A stretch of DNA of 64,000 nt from WJMT01 sp964445575. Its GTDB lineage: Bacteria > Acidobacteriota > Aminicenantia > Aminicenantales > Aminicenantaceae. A program made the translations under genes and the position numbers. Positions 44,568 through 53,718 of the stretch are shown here, piece by piece. The DNA lies in NCBI GenBank assembly GCA_964445575.1, contig CAYULB010000002.1:46416-110415 (forward strand), given 5' to 3'. The first letter of the stretch is position 1. Each line of letters starts with the position of its first letter. Under the pieces are notes generated by a model, which worked only from the letters and a program-made list of their open reading frames with translations, was not told the origin of the DNA and made no database searches.

Positions 44568-47500
44568 TCAATCTTTGAAGAGCTTCCGTCCCCGCCAGAC
44601 ATAATAGACCGCTGGAATGACAATGAGGGTCAGAAGTGTTGATGTAACCAGCCCCCCGATCATGGGAGCCGCAATCCGCTTCATCACCTGAGATCCGGTC
44701 CCATGACCCCACATAATGGGAAGCAGTGCCATAATAGTGGTGGTCACAGTCATAAGCTTGGGACGAACCCTTTCCACTGCCCCGTGAACAACGGCTCCAT
44801 GAAGATCTTTCCGTGAATTCATCTTTCCGCGTCTGATACGGTCTTTATAGGCGTTGTCAATATATAGAAGCATGACCACTCCGGTTTCAGCCGCCACTCC
44901 GGCCAAGGCAATAAATCCAACTCCCACAGCTACACTCATGTTGTAACCACTCATCCACATAAGCCAGACACCCCCCACCAGAGCAAACGGGAGGGACAGC
45001 ATGATGATCAGACTCTCGGTGATATTTTTAAAATTGAAATACAATAAAAGAAATATGATGAGAAGGGTCACCGGCACAACCAACTGCAGTCGTTTCTGTG
45101 CGCGCTGCATGTACTCGTACTGCCCGCTCCAGACAATGCTGTAGCCCGGAGGAAACTCAACTGTTGTGTCAACCACCCTCTTGGCTCTTTTTACATAAGA
45201 GCCCACATCTATATCTTTGAGGTCCACATACAGCCAGGCTGTCCTTCTGGCATTTTCGCTCTTGATGGCAGCAGGTCCTTTTTTGATCTGTACGTCTGCT
45301 ACCTGACCTAAGGGAACCTGAGCTCCGGACGGAGTGGGGATCAGGACACGCCTTAAAGAAGGCAGGTCATCGCGCAGTTCCCGGCTGTAGCGCACGTTCA
45401 CAGGATATCTTTCCAGTCCCTCCACAGTGGTGGTGACATTCATTCCGCCCACAGCAGACATGATGATGTCTTGCACATCCCCCACGGTCAATCCATACCG
45501 GGCTGCAGCTTCTCTGTGGATCACAAAGTCAATGTAATTTCCTCCGGTCACCCGTTCGGCAATCACACTTCCTGTGCCCGGAACCTGACGCAGGACCGCT
45601 TCTATCTGCTCTCCCAGGTCACTGAGAGTCTGGAGGTCAGGCCCCATCAGCTTCACTCCCACAGGAGTTTTGATTCCTGTGCTGAGCATATCAATCCGGG
45701 TTTTGATGGGCATGGTCCAGGCATTGGTCAAGCCCGGAAACTGGACGGCCTGGTCCAGTTCTTCAGTGAGTTTCTCGATGGTCATCCCGGGTCGCCATTG
45801 ATCTTTATCTTTAAGCATAATGGTGGTCTCAATCATGGTCAGAGGAGCCGGATCCGTGGCGGTCTCTGCCCGTCCGACTTTTCCAAACACAGACTCCACT
45901 TCAGGAAAACGGGCAATGATTTTATCCGTCTGTTGAAGAAGCTCCTTGGCTTTAGTGACCGATATTCCCGGCAAGGTGGTGGGCATGTACAGAAGGTCTC
46001 CTTCATTAAGTGGAGGCATAAACTCTGAGCCGATCCGGGAAAGAGGAAACACGGTGATCACAACGATCAAGAATGCGGCAAGGATAGTGGCTGTTTTGTG
46101 TTTGAGGATGAATTGGATGACCGGACGGTAGGCCCGGATGAGAATCCGGCTGATGGGATGTTTTTTCTCCGGTGTGATTTTCCCGCGGATAAAGTATCCC
46201 ATCAAAACAGGAACCACTGTGATAGCCAGAAACGCAGAGGCAGCCATGGCATAGGTTTTGGTGAAAGCCAGCGGCCTGAAGAGCCGTCCTTCCTGCTGCT
46301 GCAGTGTGAACACAGGAATAAAGGAAAGAGTGATGATGAGAAGAGAGTAAAACAAAGCCGGGCCCACTTCTTTGGAGGCTTTGATGATAAGCTCCCATCT
46401 GTCTTTCTCCTTTTGATAGGGCTTTCGCTCCATATGCTTATGGGCGTTCTCGATCATCACCACCACAGCATCTACCATGGCTCCAATGGCAATGGCGATT
46501 CCTCCTAAAGACATGATATTGGCGTTGAGCCCCTGGGCCCTCATCACTGTAAACGCCACCAGGACCCCCAAGGGGAGAGTAAACACAGCCACCAATGAGC
46601 TCCGCAAATGAAGGAGAAAAATGATGATAATGAGAGCCACCACAATGGTCTCTTCGAGCAGTTTCTCTCGCAATGTGGAAATGGCGCGCTTGATCAACGA
46701 GGAGCGGTCATAAGCTGTTTTTACGGTCACGCCCTCCGGGAGTCCTTTGTTCAGCTCCTTCAATTTTTCCTTTACCCCTTCAATGACTTTGAGAGCGTTT
46801 TCACCGAAACGGATGACCACAATTCCTCCCACGGTCTCCCCTTGTCCGTTCCACTCTGCAATCCCGCGCCGAAGTTCTGGGCCGAGATGGATGCGGGCCA
46901 CATCCTCCAGAAGGATGGGAGCATTGTTCGGCCCCATCCCCACAGGAACCTGCTTCAAGTCATCCATGTTCTGGATGTACCCCAACCCCCGGACCATGTA
47001 CTCGGTCTCTCCCATCTCGATCAGCCGGCCTCCCACATCGCTGTTGCTCCGCTTTATAGCTGTTTTCACTTTCTGAAGGGGGATGTTGTAAGCCTGGAGC
47101 TTTACAGGATCCACCTCCACCTGATACTGCTTGACAAAACCTCCCACACTGGCCACCTCGCTCACCCCGGGGACACTGGCCAGCTCATAACGCAAATACC
47201 AGTCCTGAATGGATCTCAACTGCTGAAGGTCATATTTGTCCCCTCCATCCAGGACATATTCATAAACCCACCCCACACCAGTGGCATCCGGTCCTAACTG
47301 CGGTGTCACTCCTTGAGGAAGACGGCTTCCTGCAAAATTCAAATACTCCAGAACCCGGCTTCGTGCCCAGTAAAGGTCGGTCCCGTCCTCAAAAAGAATG
47401 TACACCAGTGAAAAGCCGAAAAAGGAATATCCCCGGACCACAGTAGCGTAAGGGACAGACAGCATGGCAGTGGTCAAAGGATAGGTCACCTGGTCTTCAA

Positions 47501-47681
47501 CCACACTCGGCCCCTGGCCCGGATACTCAGTGAGAACAATCACCTGGACATCACTGAGGTCAGGTATGGCATCTACCGGGGTTGTCTGAATGGACACCAC
47601 ACCAGCAATGATCAGAGCAAAAATTCCTATGGTGACCAGAAACCGGTTGTTCACAGACCACTCAATGATTTTTTCCAACAT
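44568..47681 (-). CDS. cusA: Copper/silver efflux RND pump CusA
   Basis: 1037 aa inner-membrane heavy-metal RND pump with 12 helices in two halves. All three Cu(I)/Ag(I) methionines known from E. coli CusA have counterparts: LLYMPTTLPG, APLTMIETTIML and TRIDMLSTGIKTP. The helix-4 acidic relay is in MVDAVVVMIENAHK. It drives metal ions out with the proton gradient together with CusB and CusC. The start is 1 bp from the cusB stop, with AGGTGA inside cusB. Its 3' end sits 10 bp from the island border. Confidence 0.95.
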   Translation of the reverse strand: MLEKIIEWSVNNRFLVTIGIFALIIAGVVSIQTTPVDAIPDLSDVQVIVLTEYPGQGPSVVEDQVTYPLTTAMLSVPYATVVRGYSFFGFSLVYILFEDGTDLYWARSRVLEYLNFAGSRLPQGVTPQLGPDATGVGWVYEYVLDGGDKYDLQQLRSIQDWYLRYELASVPGVSEVASVGGFVKQYQVEVDPVKLQAYNIPLQKVKTAIKRSNSDVGGRLIEMGETEYMVRGLGYIQNMDDLKQVPVGMGPNNAPILLEDVARIHLGPELRRGIAEWNGQGETVGGIVVIRFGENALKVIEGVKEKLKELNKGLPEGVTVKTAYDRSSLIKRAISTLREKLLEETIVVALIIIIFLLHLRSSLVAVFTLPLGVLVAFTVMRAQGLNANIMSLGGIAIAIGAMVDAVVVMIENAHKHMERKPYQKEKDRWELIIKASKEVGPALFYSLLIITLSFIPVFTLQQQEGRLFRPLAFTKTYAMAASAFLAITVVPVLMGYFIRGKITPEKKHPISRILIRAYRPVIQFILKHKTATILAAFLIVVITVFPLSRIGSEFMPPLNEGDLLYMPTTLPGISVTKAKELLQQTDKIIARFPEVESVFGKVGRAETATDPAPLTMIETTIMLKDKDQWRPGMTIEKLTEELDQAVQFPGLTNAWTMPIKTRIDMLSTGIKTPVGVKLMGPDLQTLSDLGEQIEAVLRQVPGTGSVIAERVTGGNYIDFVIHREAAARYGLTVGDVQDIIMSAVGGMNVTTTVEGLERYPVNVRYSRELRDDLPSLRRVLIPTPSGAQVPLGQVADVQIKKGPAAIKSENARRTAWLYVDLKDIDVGSYVKRAKRVVDTTVEFPPGYSIVWSGQYEYMQRAQKRLQLVVPVTLLIIFLLLYFNFKNITESLIIMLSLPFALVGGVWLMWMSGYNMSVAVGVGFIALAGVAAETGVVMLLYIDNAYKDRIRRGKMNSRKDLHGAVVHGAVERVRPKLMTVTTTIMALLPIMWGHGTGSQVMKRIAAPMIGGLVTSTLLTLIVIPAVYYVWRGRKLFKD

Positions 47682-47682
47682 A

Positions 47683-49410
47683 TCACTTCACCTTTTCAAG
47701 CTTCATGCCGCACTCAGGACAGCGGGCGTCTTTGTCCGTGGTCAAAAAATCAGGATGCATGGGACAGGTATAAAATTCAGCTTTCTCCAGATCAACTTTA
47801 TCCCCCAATTCTTGAACCGGCACAAGGATCATCCCGCACTCCGGGCACCTTGCGTCCGGGTCTGAGGTGATAAACTGGGGGTGCATGGGACAGGTATAGA
47901 GCTGATCCGCATCTATCTCAGATGTTTCATGCTCTTGGGATTCATCTCTGCGCTCCATCTCATGAGACTCGGCTGTATCTTCCTCCTCATGCTTGGCAGT
48001 GGTTTGAGTCTCTTGTGATTGGGCTGCCCTCATCTTGGCAATGGCTTCCCGGGTTCTGCTTTCGGAGTCCAGTAGAAATTGCCCGGACACAACCACCTGC
48101 TCATGATCGAACAGGCCAGAGATGACCTGGACATACCCGTCTTCGGATTCAACCCCGACTTTGATCTCGCGGGGTTCAAACTGACCATCACCACGGCTTA
48201 CAAACACGATCTGACGTTCTCCGGAATGGATAACCGCTTCTGAAGGAACAGCCAAAGCGTCACTGGCTGCATGACTGAAGATCCGGACCGTGGCATACAT
48301 CTCTGGTTTGAGAACCTGGTCATGATTGTCAAACACCAGCCTGACTGTATTGGCTTTTGAGTTCCGGTCCAGATAGGGATGGATGAAATCAACCTCACCC
48401 TCTCTTTTTTCTCCAGAGATGTAATCCAGCTCAAGCTCAGCTTTCTGTCCCACTTTAACAAGGGGCAGCTCTGATTCGTACACAGAAACCTCGATCCAGA
48501 TCTTGTCCAGATTGGCAATATGGAAAAGGCCCCTGCCAGGACCGACCTGATCCCCTTCCTTTACAGCCTTGTGGGTGACCACACCGGACACTTGAGACTT
48601 CAAAAGTATGGTCCGGCGAATCTGTCCGGTTTCCTTTATTTTTGCGATCTCTGCTTCCGGGATATCCCAGTATTCGAGCCGTTCCCGAGCCAAGTGGGGC
48701 ATTTTCTCTGCATTTTTTCGCACGCTCTCAAAGGAACTCTCCGATAACTTCTGGTGATTTTTTAATGCCAGAAGATACTCTTCCTGAGTGGAGACCAATT
48801 CCGGGGAATAAATCTCTAACAAAGGATCTCCTGGTTGGACTTTCTGCCCTGTGGTGTTCACATATAATTTCTCAATCCACCCGCTTATTTTTGTGGTGAC
48901 TGTAAACTCCTGGTCTTCAGCATAACTCACCCTGCCGTAAGCTCGGATGACCCGGTCCATATCCCGGCGCTGCACCGGGGCCAACCGGAGATTCATATTC
49001 TGCTGCAAAACACCATCAATGGTTATGCTGCCGGCTCCTCCTGCTTCTTCGCCCTCATAAACAGGGACCAGCTCCATCCCCATCTTGGACTTTCCCGGCT
49101 CATCGTAGATCTCAGTGGGATCCATGGGAGCTCTCCAGTAAAGGACCTTGCCTTTTTCAGCTGATTCTGTGGTGCCCCCTTTTTGTGTGTCCTGATCACT
49201 GCTTTTTATGGGAGTGAGCTTCATCCCACATAGAGGGCAGTTGCCCGGCTCATCAGAAATGACTTCCGGATGCATTCCACAAGAATAGAGCTGTTCTGCC
49301 TCCTCTTGAGGCCCTGGTCCCGAAGTGCTCACCTCCGGGATAATAAAATAGGTGGCTGACGCCCCTATGAGAATCCCGATAACAAGGATTATGATTGATT
49401 TTACTTTCAT
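47683..49410 (-). CDS. cusB: CusB-type membrane fusion protein with metal-binding modules
   Basis: 575 aa from the ATG at 49410 (CAGGAGTC upstream); a longer frame overlaps cusC by 17 bp. N-terminal anchor IIILVIGILIGASATYFII, then a YSCGMHP...CPLCGM module and a degenerate YWRAPMDP...SKMGME module. The adaptor body (hairpin, lipoyl and barrel domains, about 125-440) follows. A His/Glu-rich linker and two more YTCPMHP...CPECGM modules form the C-terminus. The adaptor links CusA to CusC, and the modules should pick up Cu/Ag in the periplasm. Three good modules at both ends is more than usual. Confidence 0.93.
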   Translation of the reverse strand: MKVKSIIILVIGILIGASATYFIIPEVSTSGPGPQEEAEQLYSCGMHPEVISDEPGNCPLCGMKLTPIKSSDQDTQKGGTTESAEKGKVLYWRAPMDPTEIYDEPGKSKMGMELVPVYEGEEAGGAGSITIDGVLQQNMNLRLAPVQRRDMDRVIRAYGRVSYAEDQEFTVTTKISGWIEKLYVNTTGQKVQPGDPLLEIYSPELVSTQEEYLLALKNHQKLSESSFESVRKNAEKMPHLARERLEYWDIPEAEIAKIKETGQIRRTILLKSQVSGVVTHKAVKEGDQVGPGRGLFHIANLDKIWIEVSVYESELPLVKVGQKAELELDYISGEKREGEVDFIHPYLDRNSKANTVRLVFDNHDQVLKPEMYATVRIFSHAASDALAVPSEAVIHSGERQIVFVSRGDGQFEPREIKVGVESEDGYVQVISGLFDHEQVVVSGQFLLDSESRTREAIAKMRAAQSQETQTTAKHEEEDTAESHEMERRDESQEHETSEIDADQLYTCPMHPQFITSDPDARCPECGMILVPVQELGDKVDLEKAEFYTCPMHPDFLTTDKDARCPECGMKLEKVK

Positions 49411-49426
49411 TTTTGACTCCTGAAAC

Positions 49427-50746
49427 TCATTGTCTTTCTTCATTTCCTTCCTCTAATTCCGGAGACAGCATGGCATCCCCGCCCACAGCACGTTCGTAAT
49501 CGGCCAAACTTTTATGAAAATGAGACAGCGCAAAGAAATATTCAAGCTCATAGTTCTGTAGCATCATCCAATTGTTGATCAGGGTTAAAAAATCAACTTT
49601 TCCCACTTTATAACCAGCCTGAGCTGACTCCAGCGACTGCCGGGCCTGGATGAGCAAACCTCCTTTGTAAAGCTCAACTCTCTTCCGGTTCCGCTCCAGC
49701 TCTGCAATTATGCTTTGTATTTCCGATAAGATATTGATTTTTACGTTTTCGTATTCGGACCTGACAGCTTTAAAAGCCAGCTCTTGTTCCGCTATTTTTG
49801 CCTTTTGCTTGCGGTTCAAATAAAGAGGGATGTTCACAGTCAGGGTCGCTGATATGAAATCTGTCATCTGTTTCATATCAACCAGGTCACTCCGCTGCCG
49901 GTAGCTGGCTCCGACCGTGAAATCAGGCCAAACCCCCCGCTCAGCGAGTTTGACCTCTGTCCCTGCCTTTTGAATCTTCTGATTCCATGCTTTTAACAGC
50001 GGCCTGTTCTGTTCGATTCCTTCAGCAGAAAATCTTTTTAAAAGGCCGTTAGGAAGGTTTAATTCCGGTGATGTTTTCTCAATCCGTGTCTGAACAGGCC
50101 TGTTCAGCAGCGCGTTCAACCGGAAGGCTGCCGAAAGTCTTTTTTGTCTCCACATGATAAACGCATCTTCCAGTTTGGAGATTTCAACCTGGGCACGGAG
50201 TACGTCCTGCTGAAGACCGGAGCCGGTCTTGTATTTGGTTTCTGCTACTAAGGCAAACTGTTCCATCAGCTCCTTGTTTTTTTCAATGGTTCCCACGGCC
50301 CGATCCATGGCATACAGGTCAAAATAGGCCTGTTTGACCGATTGAATGATCTGATTCCGGATTTCTTCCCGCTGGTATTCCACTGCAGCGGCCTCATATT
50401 CGGCAATATCTGTGGAAATGGATAATTTCCCAGGGAAAGGAAACATCTGCATGATTCCGATCACCTTTCCTGTCATGGGATCCTGATCAAAAGACAAACT
50501 GTCAAGAGGCAGGTTGGAAAGACTGAAAATGAACTGGGGATCGGGAAACGCTCCTGCTTGAGGGATGGCTTTTTCAGCAGAAAGCACCCGCTGATAAGCG
50601 GCTTCCAGCCGGGGATTGTTCTCCAAAGCCTCCTGGATCCATTCTTCGAGCACATGGCTCTGATTCGCCCCTTGACCGGAAAATGACGGTAAGGGCCCGC
50701 TCATCACCAAACTAACCACAATAAAAAACATCAAACACTTTTTCAT
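49427..50746 (-). CDS. cusC: CusC-like outer-membrane efflux channel
   Basis: 439 aa TolC-family protein from the ATG at 50746 (AAGGAA upstream). Signal peptide CLMFFIVVSLVMSGPLPSFSG, then two repeated helical/beta halves with LEEWIQEALENNPRLEAAYQ and GLQQDVLRAQVEISKLED. The acylation Cys of E. coli CusC is absent. It forms the trimeric exit duct for the CusBA pump. First of the three pump genes. Confidence 0.9.
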   Translation of the reverse strand: MKKCLMFFIVVSLVMSGPLPSFSGQGANQSHVLEEWIQEALENNPRLEAAYQRVLSAEKAIPQAGAFPDPQFIFSLSNLPLDSLSFDQDPMTGKVIGIMQMFPFPGKLSISTDIAEYEAAAVEYQREEIRNQIIQSVKQAYFDLYAMDRAVGTIEKNKELMEQFALVAETKYKTGSGLQQDVLRAQVEISKLEDAFIMWRQKRLSAAFRLNALLNRPVQTRIEKTSPELNLPNGLLKRFSAEGIEQNRPLLKAWNQKIQKAGTEVKLAERGVWPDFTVGASYRQRSDLVDMKQMTDFISATLTVNIPLYLNRKQKAKIAEQELAFKAVRSEYENVKINILSEIQSIIAELERNRKRVELYKGGLLIQARQSLESAQAGYKVGKVDFLTLINNWMMLQNYELEYFFALSHFHKSLADYERAVGGDAMLSPELEEGNEERQ

Positions 50747-50892
50747 TTTTTTTCCTTTTTTAACGGATTTTTGGGTTGAATCTGGCTTTATGTTTCGTGC
50801 CACCATTTCTCAAGCTGTCTATTGTACTATATTATACATATTGAACTTATTTATTCTATCGTTATTGTAGTCTTTATGACAAAAAATTTTTA

Positions 50893-51177
50893 CTAATGTT
50901 TCCGAAATCTTTTCAACACACCCACGACTTCTTCGATTTTTCTGGCTTTATCTTGCTTGCTTCCCTTGGCGAAAGATTGATGGACGCACCCCTTCAGATG
51001 TCTCTCCAGTATATTTTCCTCAACGCTCTTTATGGCTCCTACTATGGAATTGAGCTGGGTCAGGATATCCACACAGTACCTCCTCTCCTCGATCATTCTT
51101 TGAACTCCCTTGATCTGCCCTTCAATTCTTCTCAGCCGGACCAGTTCCTGCTCATGTGTTGTTATCTGTTCATTCAT
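50893..51177 (-). CDS. csoR: Copper-sensing repressor CsoR
   Basis: 94 aa all-helical repressor. The Cu(I) ligands fit the C-H-C fingerprint: Cys in RRYCVDIL, then His and Cys in ERHLKGCVH (H-x3-C). Apo-CsoR represses, and Cu(I) releases it from DNA. The ATG at 51177 follows GAGGAGA. It precedes cusCBA on the same strand by about 145 bp and lies next to a palindrome, so it probably controls this operon. Confidence 0.9.
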   Translation of the reverse strand: MNEQITTHEQELVRLRRIEGQIKGVQRMIEERRYCVDILTQLNSIVGAIKSVEENILERHLKGCVHQSFAKGSKQDKARKIEEVVGVLKRFRKH

Positions 51178-51231
51178 TATTGTCTCCTCAAACATTATAG
51201 CATACGCCCCTACGGTATTCAAGCGGTTTTT

Positions 51232-51254
51232 TTAACCTGAATAGGTCAGGTTAA
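51232..51254. promoter_or_regulatory. Palindrome upstream of csoR (candidate operator)
   Basis: Perfect 9-bp arms ttaacctga and tcaggttaa around atagg, between the SHOCT gene and csoR. No U run follows the stem on the minus strand, so it is not a terminator for the SHOCT transcript. It lacks the G-tract core of known CsoR boxes, so the binder is unproven. Confidence 0.5.
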
Positions 51255-51258
51255 GAAA

Positions 51259-51480
51259 TCAAGACAACAAATCTTTCTTTTTTTGTTCAAACTCCTCTTT
51301 GTCTATTTCTCCCTTTGCATACCGCTTTTTTAATATTTCCAAAGCATCTTCTTTGTCTCTTGGTTTCGTACCACTGCTCTGCTGGACAATCCACTTGATA
51401 AGAAAAACCAGTCCCACCAGAACAGCGATCCAAAAAACCCATATCCATCCCCCAAACATCCAGTGATCACCCCACATCAT
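51259..51480 (-). CDS. SHOCT-domain small membrane protein
   Basis: 73 aa: one N-terminal membrane helix (IWVFWIAVLVGLVFLIKWIV) preceded by Trp/Met/His-rich MMWGDHWMFGGW, and a C-terminal SHOCT domain (ALEILKKRYAKGEIDKEEFEQKKKDL). Such small proteins are common beside copper genes. The Met/His N-terminus could bind metal. Apparently first gene of the cus operon. Confidence 0.8.
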   Translation of the reverse strand: MMWGDHWMFGGWIWVFWIAVLVGLVFLIKWIVQQSSGTKPRDKEDALEILKKRYAKGEIDKEEFEQKKKDLLS

Positions 51481-51925
51481 TTTATGAACCCTCCTTTCTT
51501 ATGGATTGTATTCCATCATGAATTGTTTGTTAATAAGGATATCGAAATGAAGCCTTCCCTGTCAATGAACCATGTATTTATTTGTGCTATCTCACAGAGC
51601 ACACAAACCAGATAACGAGGATCACCACCAAAACGGTTGTAAAGACTATAAACACCATCAACACAAAACGGGCTCGTCATGCTAAAGACCTGGACTTCCC
51701 TAAAAAAGCCAAGGACATACTGAAAGGAAAATCATTACTCCGAAAAACAGTGATTTGAGGCGCTTGATTGATCCGCGATATTTAGAAATTTATCTGGTCT
51801 GCACAGGTGACGGCCACAAGGATTCTTTATCCCTTATCAAACACATTGGATGGGGGAAGTAAGAATAAAATTCGAACTATTTGATTTTTTCAGTTTTATT
51901 GACAACACTCAGGCTCAAGCCCATA
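51481..51925. other. Intergenic stretch without a supported gene
   Basis: 445 bp between the SHOCT gene and the sugar kinase. One plus-strand frame is open from about 51532 to 51759, but it has no start codon or ribosome site and reads as low-complexity basic sequence near its end. I see no RNA gene or repeat. Promoters for both flanking transcripts should be here but none is clear. Confidence 0.4.
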
Positions 51926-52909
51926 ATGAAGACAATGCACACGGAACATCTCATCATAGTCCCGGGCGGGCTCAACACCGACATCATAGGGCTAGGTGTG
52001 GAAAAAATTATCAAACAGGGAGAGCTTACTCTGGGGGGCAGACTTAAAATCGGCCCCGGGGGAAAAGCTCGGAACATGGCTCAGATGGCAGCTTCTTACC
52101 TGGGAAAAGGAAAAGTGGCCATGATTGGAAGAACCAGTAAGGATCCCTATGGGCTGTGGAAAATCCCTTTACAGAGCCTTGAGAAAGAAGGAGTAGACAC
52201 TACTCATGTCAAAGTGCTGGATTTTGAAGAATCAGGATGGAAATTTCCAGGGACAGCGCTTATCCCAGTGGACAGAGAAGGGAAAAACCAAATCTATGTT
52301 CTTCCTGGAGCCAATGCTGATTTCAGCAACAGAGACATTGATGAAGCCCAAAATCTTTTTTTGAACGAAAAAAGAAACAAAGTTATGCTGCTGGCCCTTG
52401 AAATACCCATGGAAACAGCTCTCTATTCTATCCAAAAAGCCCACCGCGCAGGCATAAAAGTAGTCTTGGATCCGGGAGGAATTCAAACCTTTTCAGACCA
52501 GCTTCTTACGGAAAAAATCTTTCTGATAAAACCCAATGAACATGAAGCCCAGATTCTGACCGGAATCAAAGTAAAAGACTTTGAATCAGCATCTCAGGTA
52601 GGGAATATTTTTATCTCAAAGGGAATTCAAAATGTTCTCATTACCCACGGAGAAAAGGGAGCTTATTTTTTCTGTAAAAATAAAGCACTTCACCTTCCCT
52701 GCCCTCAAGTCCTGGACAAAGGAGTCCAAGATGAGACCGGTTGCGGGGATCAGGTCTCGGCCGTACTGGCTTCCGGTCTTGCCGAAGGAAATAACTTATC
52801 CCAGGTAGTGGAGCTTTCTGTATTAGCAGGCAGCATGCAGTTTTATAGAGAAGGAATCCAGCCTGTGACCAAGAAAGAACTTTTGGAAATGAAGAGGAGA
52901 ATCCAATGA
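51926..52909 (+). CDS. PfkB-family sugar kinase
   Basis: 327 aa from the ATG at 51926; the frame is open to 51881, and an ATG at 51935 is also possible. Substrate motif GPGGKARNMAQMAA (about 49-62) and the catalytic motif DETGCGDQVSAVLASG (about 275), with Asp as base. Ribokinase-type enzymes phosphorylate sugars or nucleosides. Its stop overlaps the start of a D-lyxose isomerase-like gene by 4 bp, so a pentose or ketose substrate such as D-xylulose is a reasonable guess. Confidence 0.85.
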   Translation: MKTMHTEHLIIVPGGLNTDIIGLGVEKIIKQGELTLGGRLKIGPGGKARNMAQMAASYLGKGKVAMIGRTSKDPYGLWKIPLQSLEKEGVDTTHVKVLDFEESGWKFPGTALIPVDREGKNQIYVLPGANADFSNRDIDEAQNLFLNEKRNKVMLLALEIPMETALYSIQKAHRAGIKVVLDPGGIQTFSDQLLTEKIFLIKPNEHEAQILTGIKVKDFESASQVGNIFISKGIQNVLITHGEKGAYFFCKNKALHLPCPQVLDKGVQDETGCGDQVSAVLASGLAEGNNLSQVVELSVLAGSMQFYREGIQPVTKKELLEMKRRIQ

Positions 52910-53448
52910 ACAAAGAAAAAGTCCAAAGCACAAGAGACAAAGCCTGTCAAATACTTAAAAAGGCTCATATTGTTCTTACAAAACAAGAGAGAAAAACCAT
53001 GGAAGTGGCTGACTGCGGATTTGATGACATAGAAAATCTGGGACTTCAAGCCGTGACTTATATCAACACCGACAGATACTGCGCCAAAGAAATCATCCTC
53101 CTTCCTGGACAGCTTTTTCCTGAACACCAGCATCCTCTTATTGATAAAAACAATCCAGGCAAACAAGAGACCTTCAGATGCCGGTGGGGCAGGGTCATGC
53201 TCTATGTGGAAGGAGAACCAACTCCCAATCCCCAAGCTAAGGTCCCAGATACATACAGACCGTATCTCACTGTCTGGAAAGAAGTAGAACTCAGACCCGG
53301 AGACCAGTTTACTCTTCCTCCTAACACAAAACACTGGTTTCAAGCCGGGGAAAAAGGAGCTGTAACCTCTGAATTCTCCTCCACCAGCATTGATGAAAAA
53401 GATGAGTTCACAGACCCAAGGGTCAAACGCATCCCCACCCTTAAATGA
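52906..53448 (+). CDS. D-lyxose isomerase-like cupin
   Basis: 180 aa cupin. PEHQHPLIDK (His ligands) and KQETFRCRWGRVMLYV (Glu ligand) followed by LPPNTKHWFQ (last His) give the Mn2+ site of the D-lyxose ketol-isomerase family, which converts D-lyxose to D-xylulose. ATGA overlap with the kinase shows one operon. The next 270 bp hold structured element copy B. Confidence 0.82.
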   Translation: MNKEKVQSTRDKACQILKKAHIVLTKQERKTMEVADCGFDDIENLGLQAVTYINTDRYCAKEIILLPGQLFPEHQHPLIDKNNPGKQETFRCRWGRVMLYVEGEPTPNPQAKVPDTYRPYLTVWKEVELRPGDQFTLPPNTKHWFQAGEKGAVTSEFSSTSIDEKDEFTDPRVKRIPTLK

Positions 53449-53463
53449 CTAAAATTTTTTTGT

Positions 53464-53708
53464 TATTCACAAGCCGAGATTGCTGCAGATGCAAGGCGCA
53501 GAGTGTGAAGCTGTGGTCCTTCACTGCGAATGCTCTGCAACGAAGCAGATGCGGTGAAATCGGCTTGCCTGTATGGTAAAATATGTATGCATAATAATAA
53601 AACTCATAACTTGAATTAAAGTCAGATTCATGTTCTTGAAAAACATAACATGATGAAACTACTGATCGTGATAAATTTGTATGAAAATGCATACATATTT
53701 TATGAATG
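53464..53708 (+). repeat. Structured interspersed element, copy B (full length)
   Basis: 245 nt between the lyxose isomerase-like gene and the UroD-like gene. Closing helix 53464-53469 with 53703-53708; P1 53470-53477 with 53560-53567 (8 perfect pairs); P2 53483-53487 plus 53490-53492 with 53545-53547 plus 53550-53554, around opposing GA; P3 53498-53506 with 53530-53538; second arm 53578-53591 with 53688-53701 (14 perfect pairs). Relative to copy A, three pairs change on both sides and about six change to or from G-U. A shared tail, ataaatttgtatga, links it to copy C. Confidence 0.75.
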
Positions 53709-53718
53709 ATCAAAAAAA

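Noticed and set aside
45471..47297. Several ORFs of 100-230 codons opposite cusA
   Set aside because: Antisense shadows of a well-conserved RND pump; no ribosome sites or domains.
13418..51254. gaataggtcagg shared by the end of element copy A and the csoR palindrome
   Set aside because: A 12-nt match in AT-rich DNA without matching context; likely chance.
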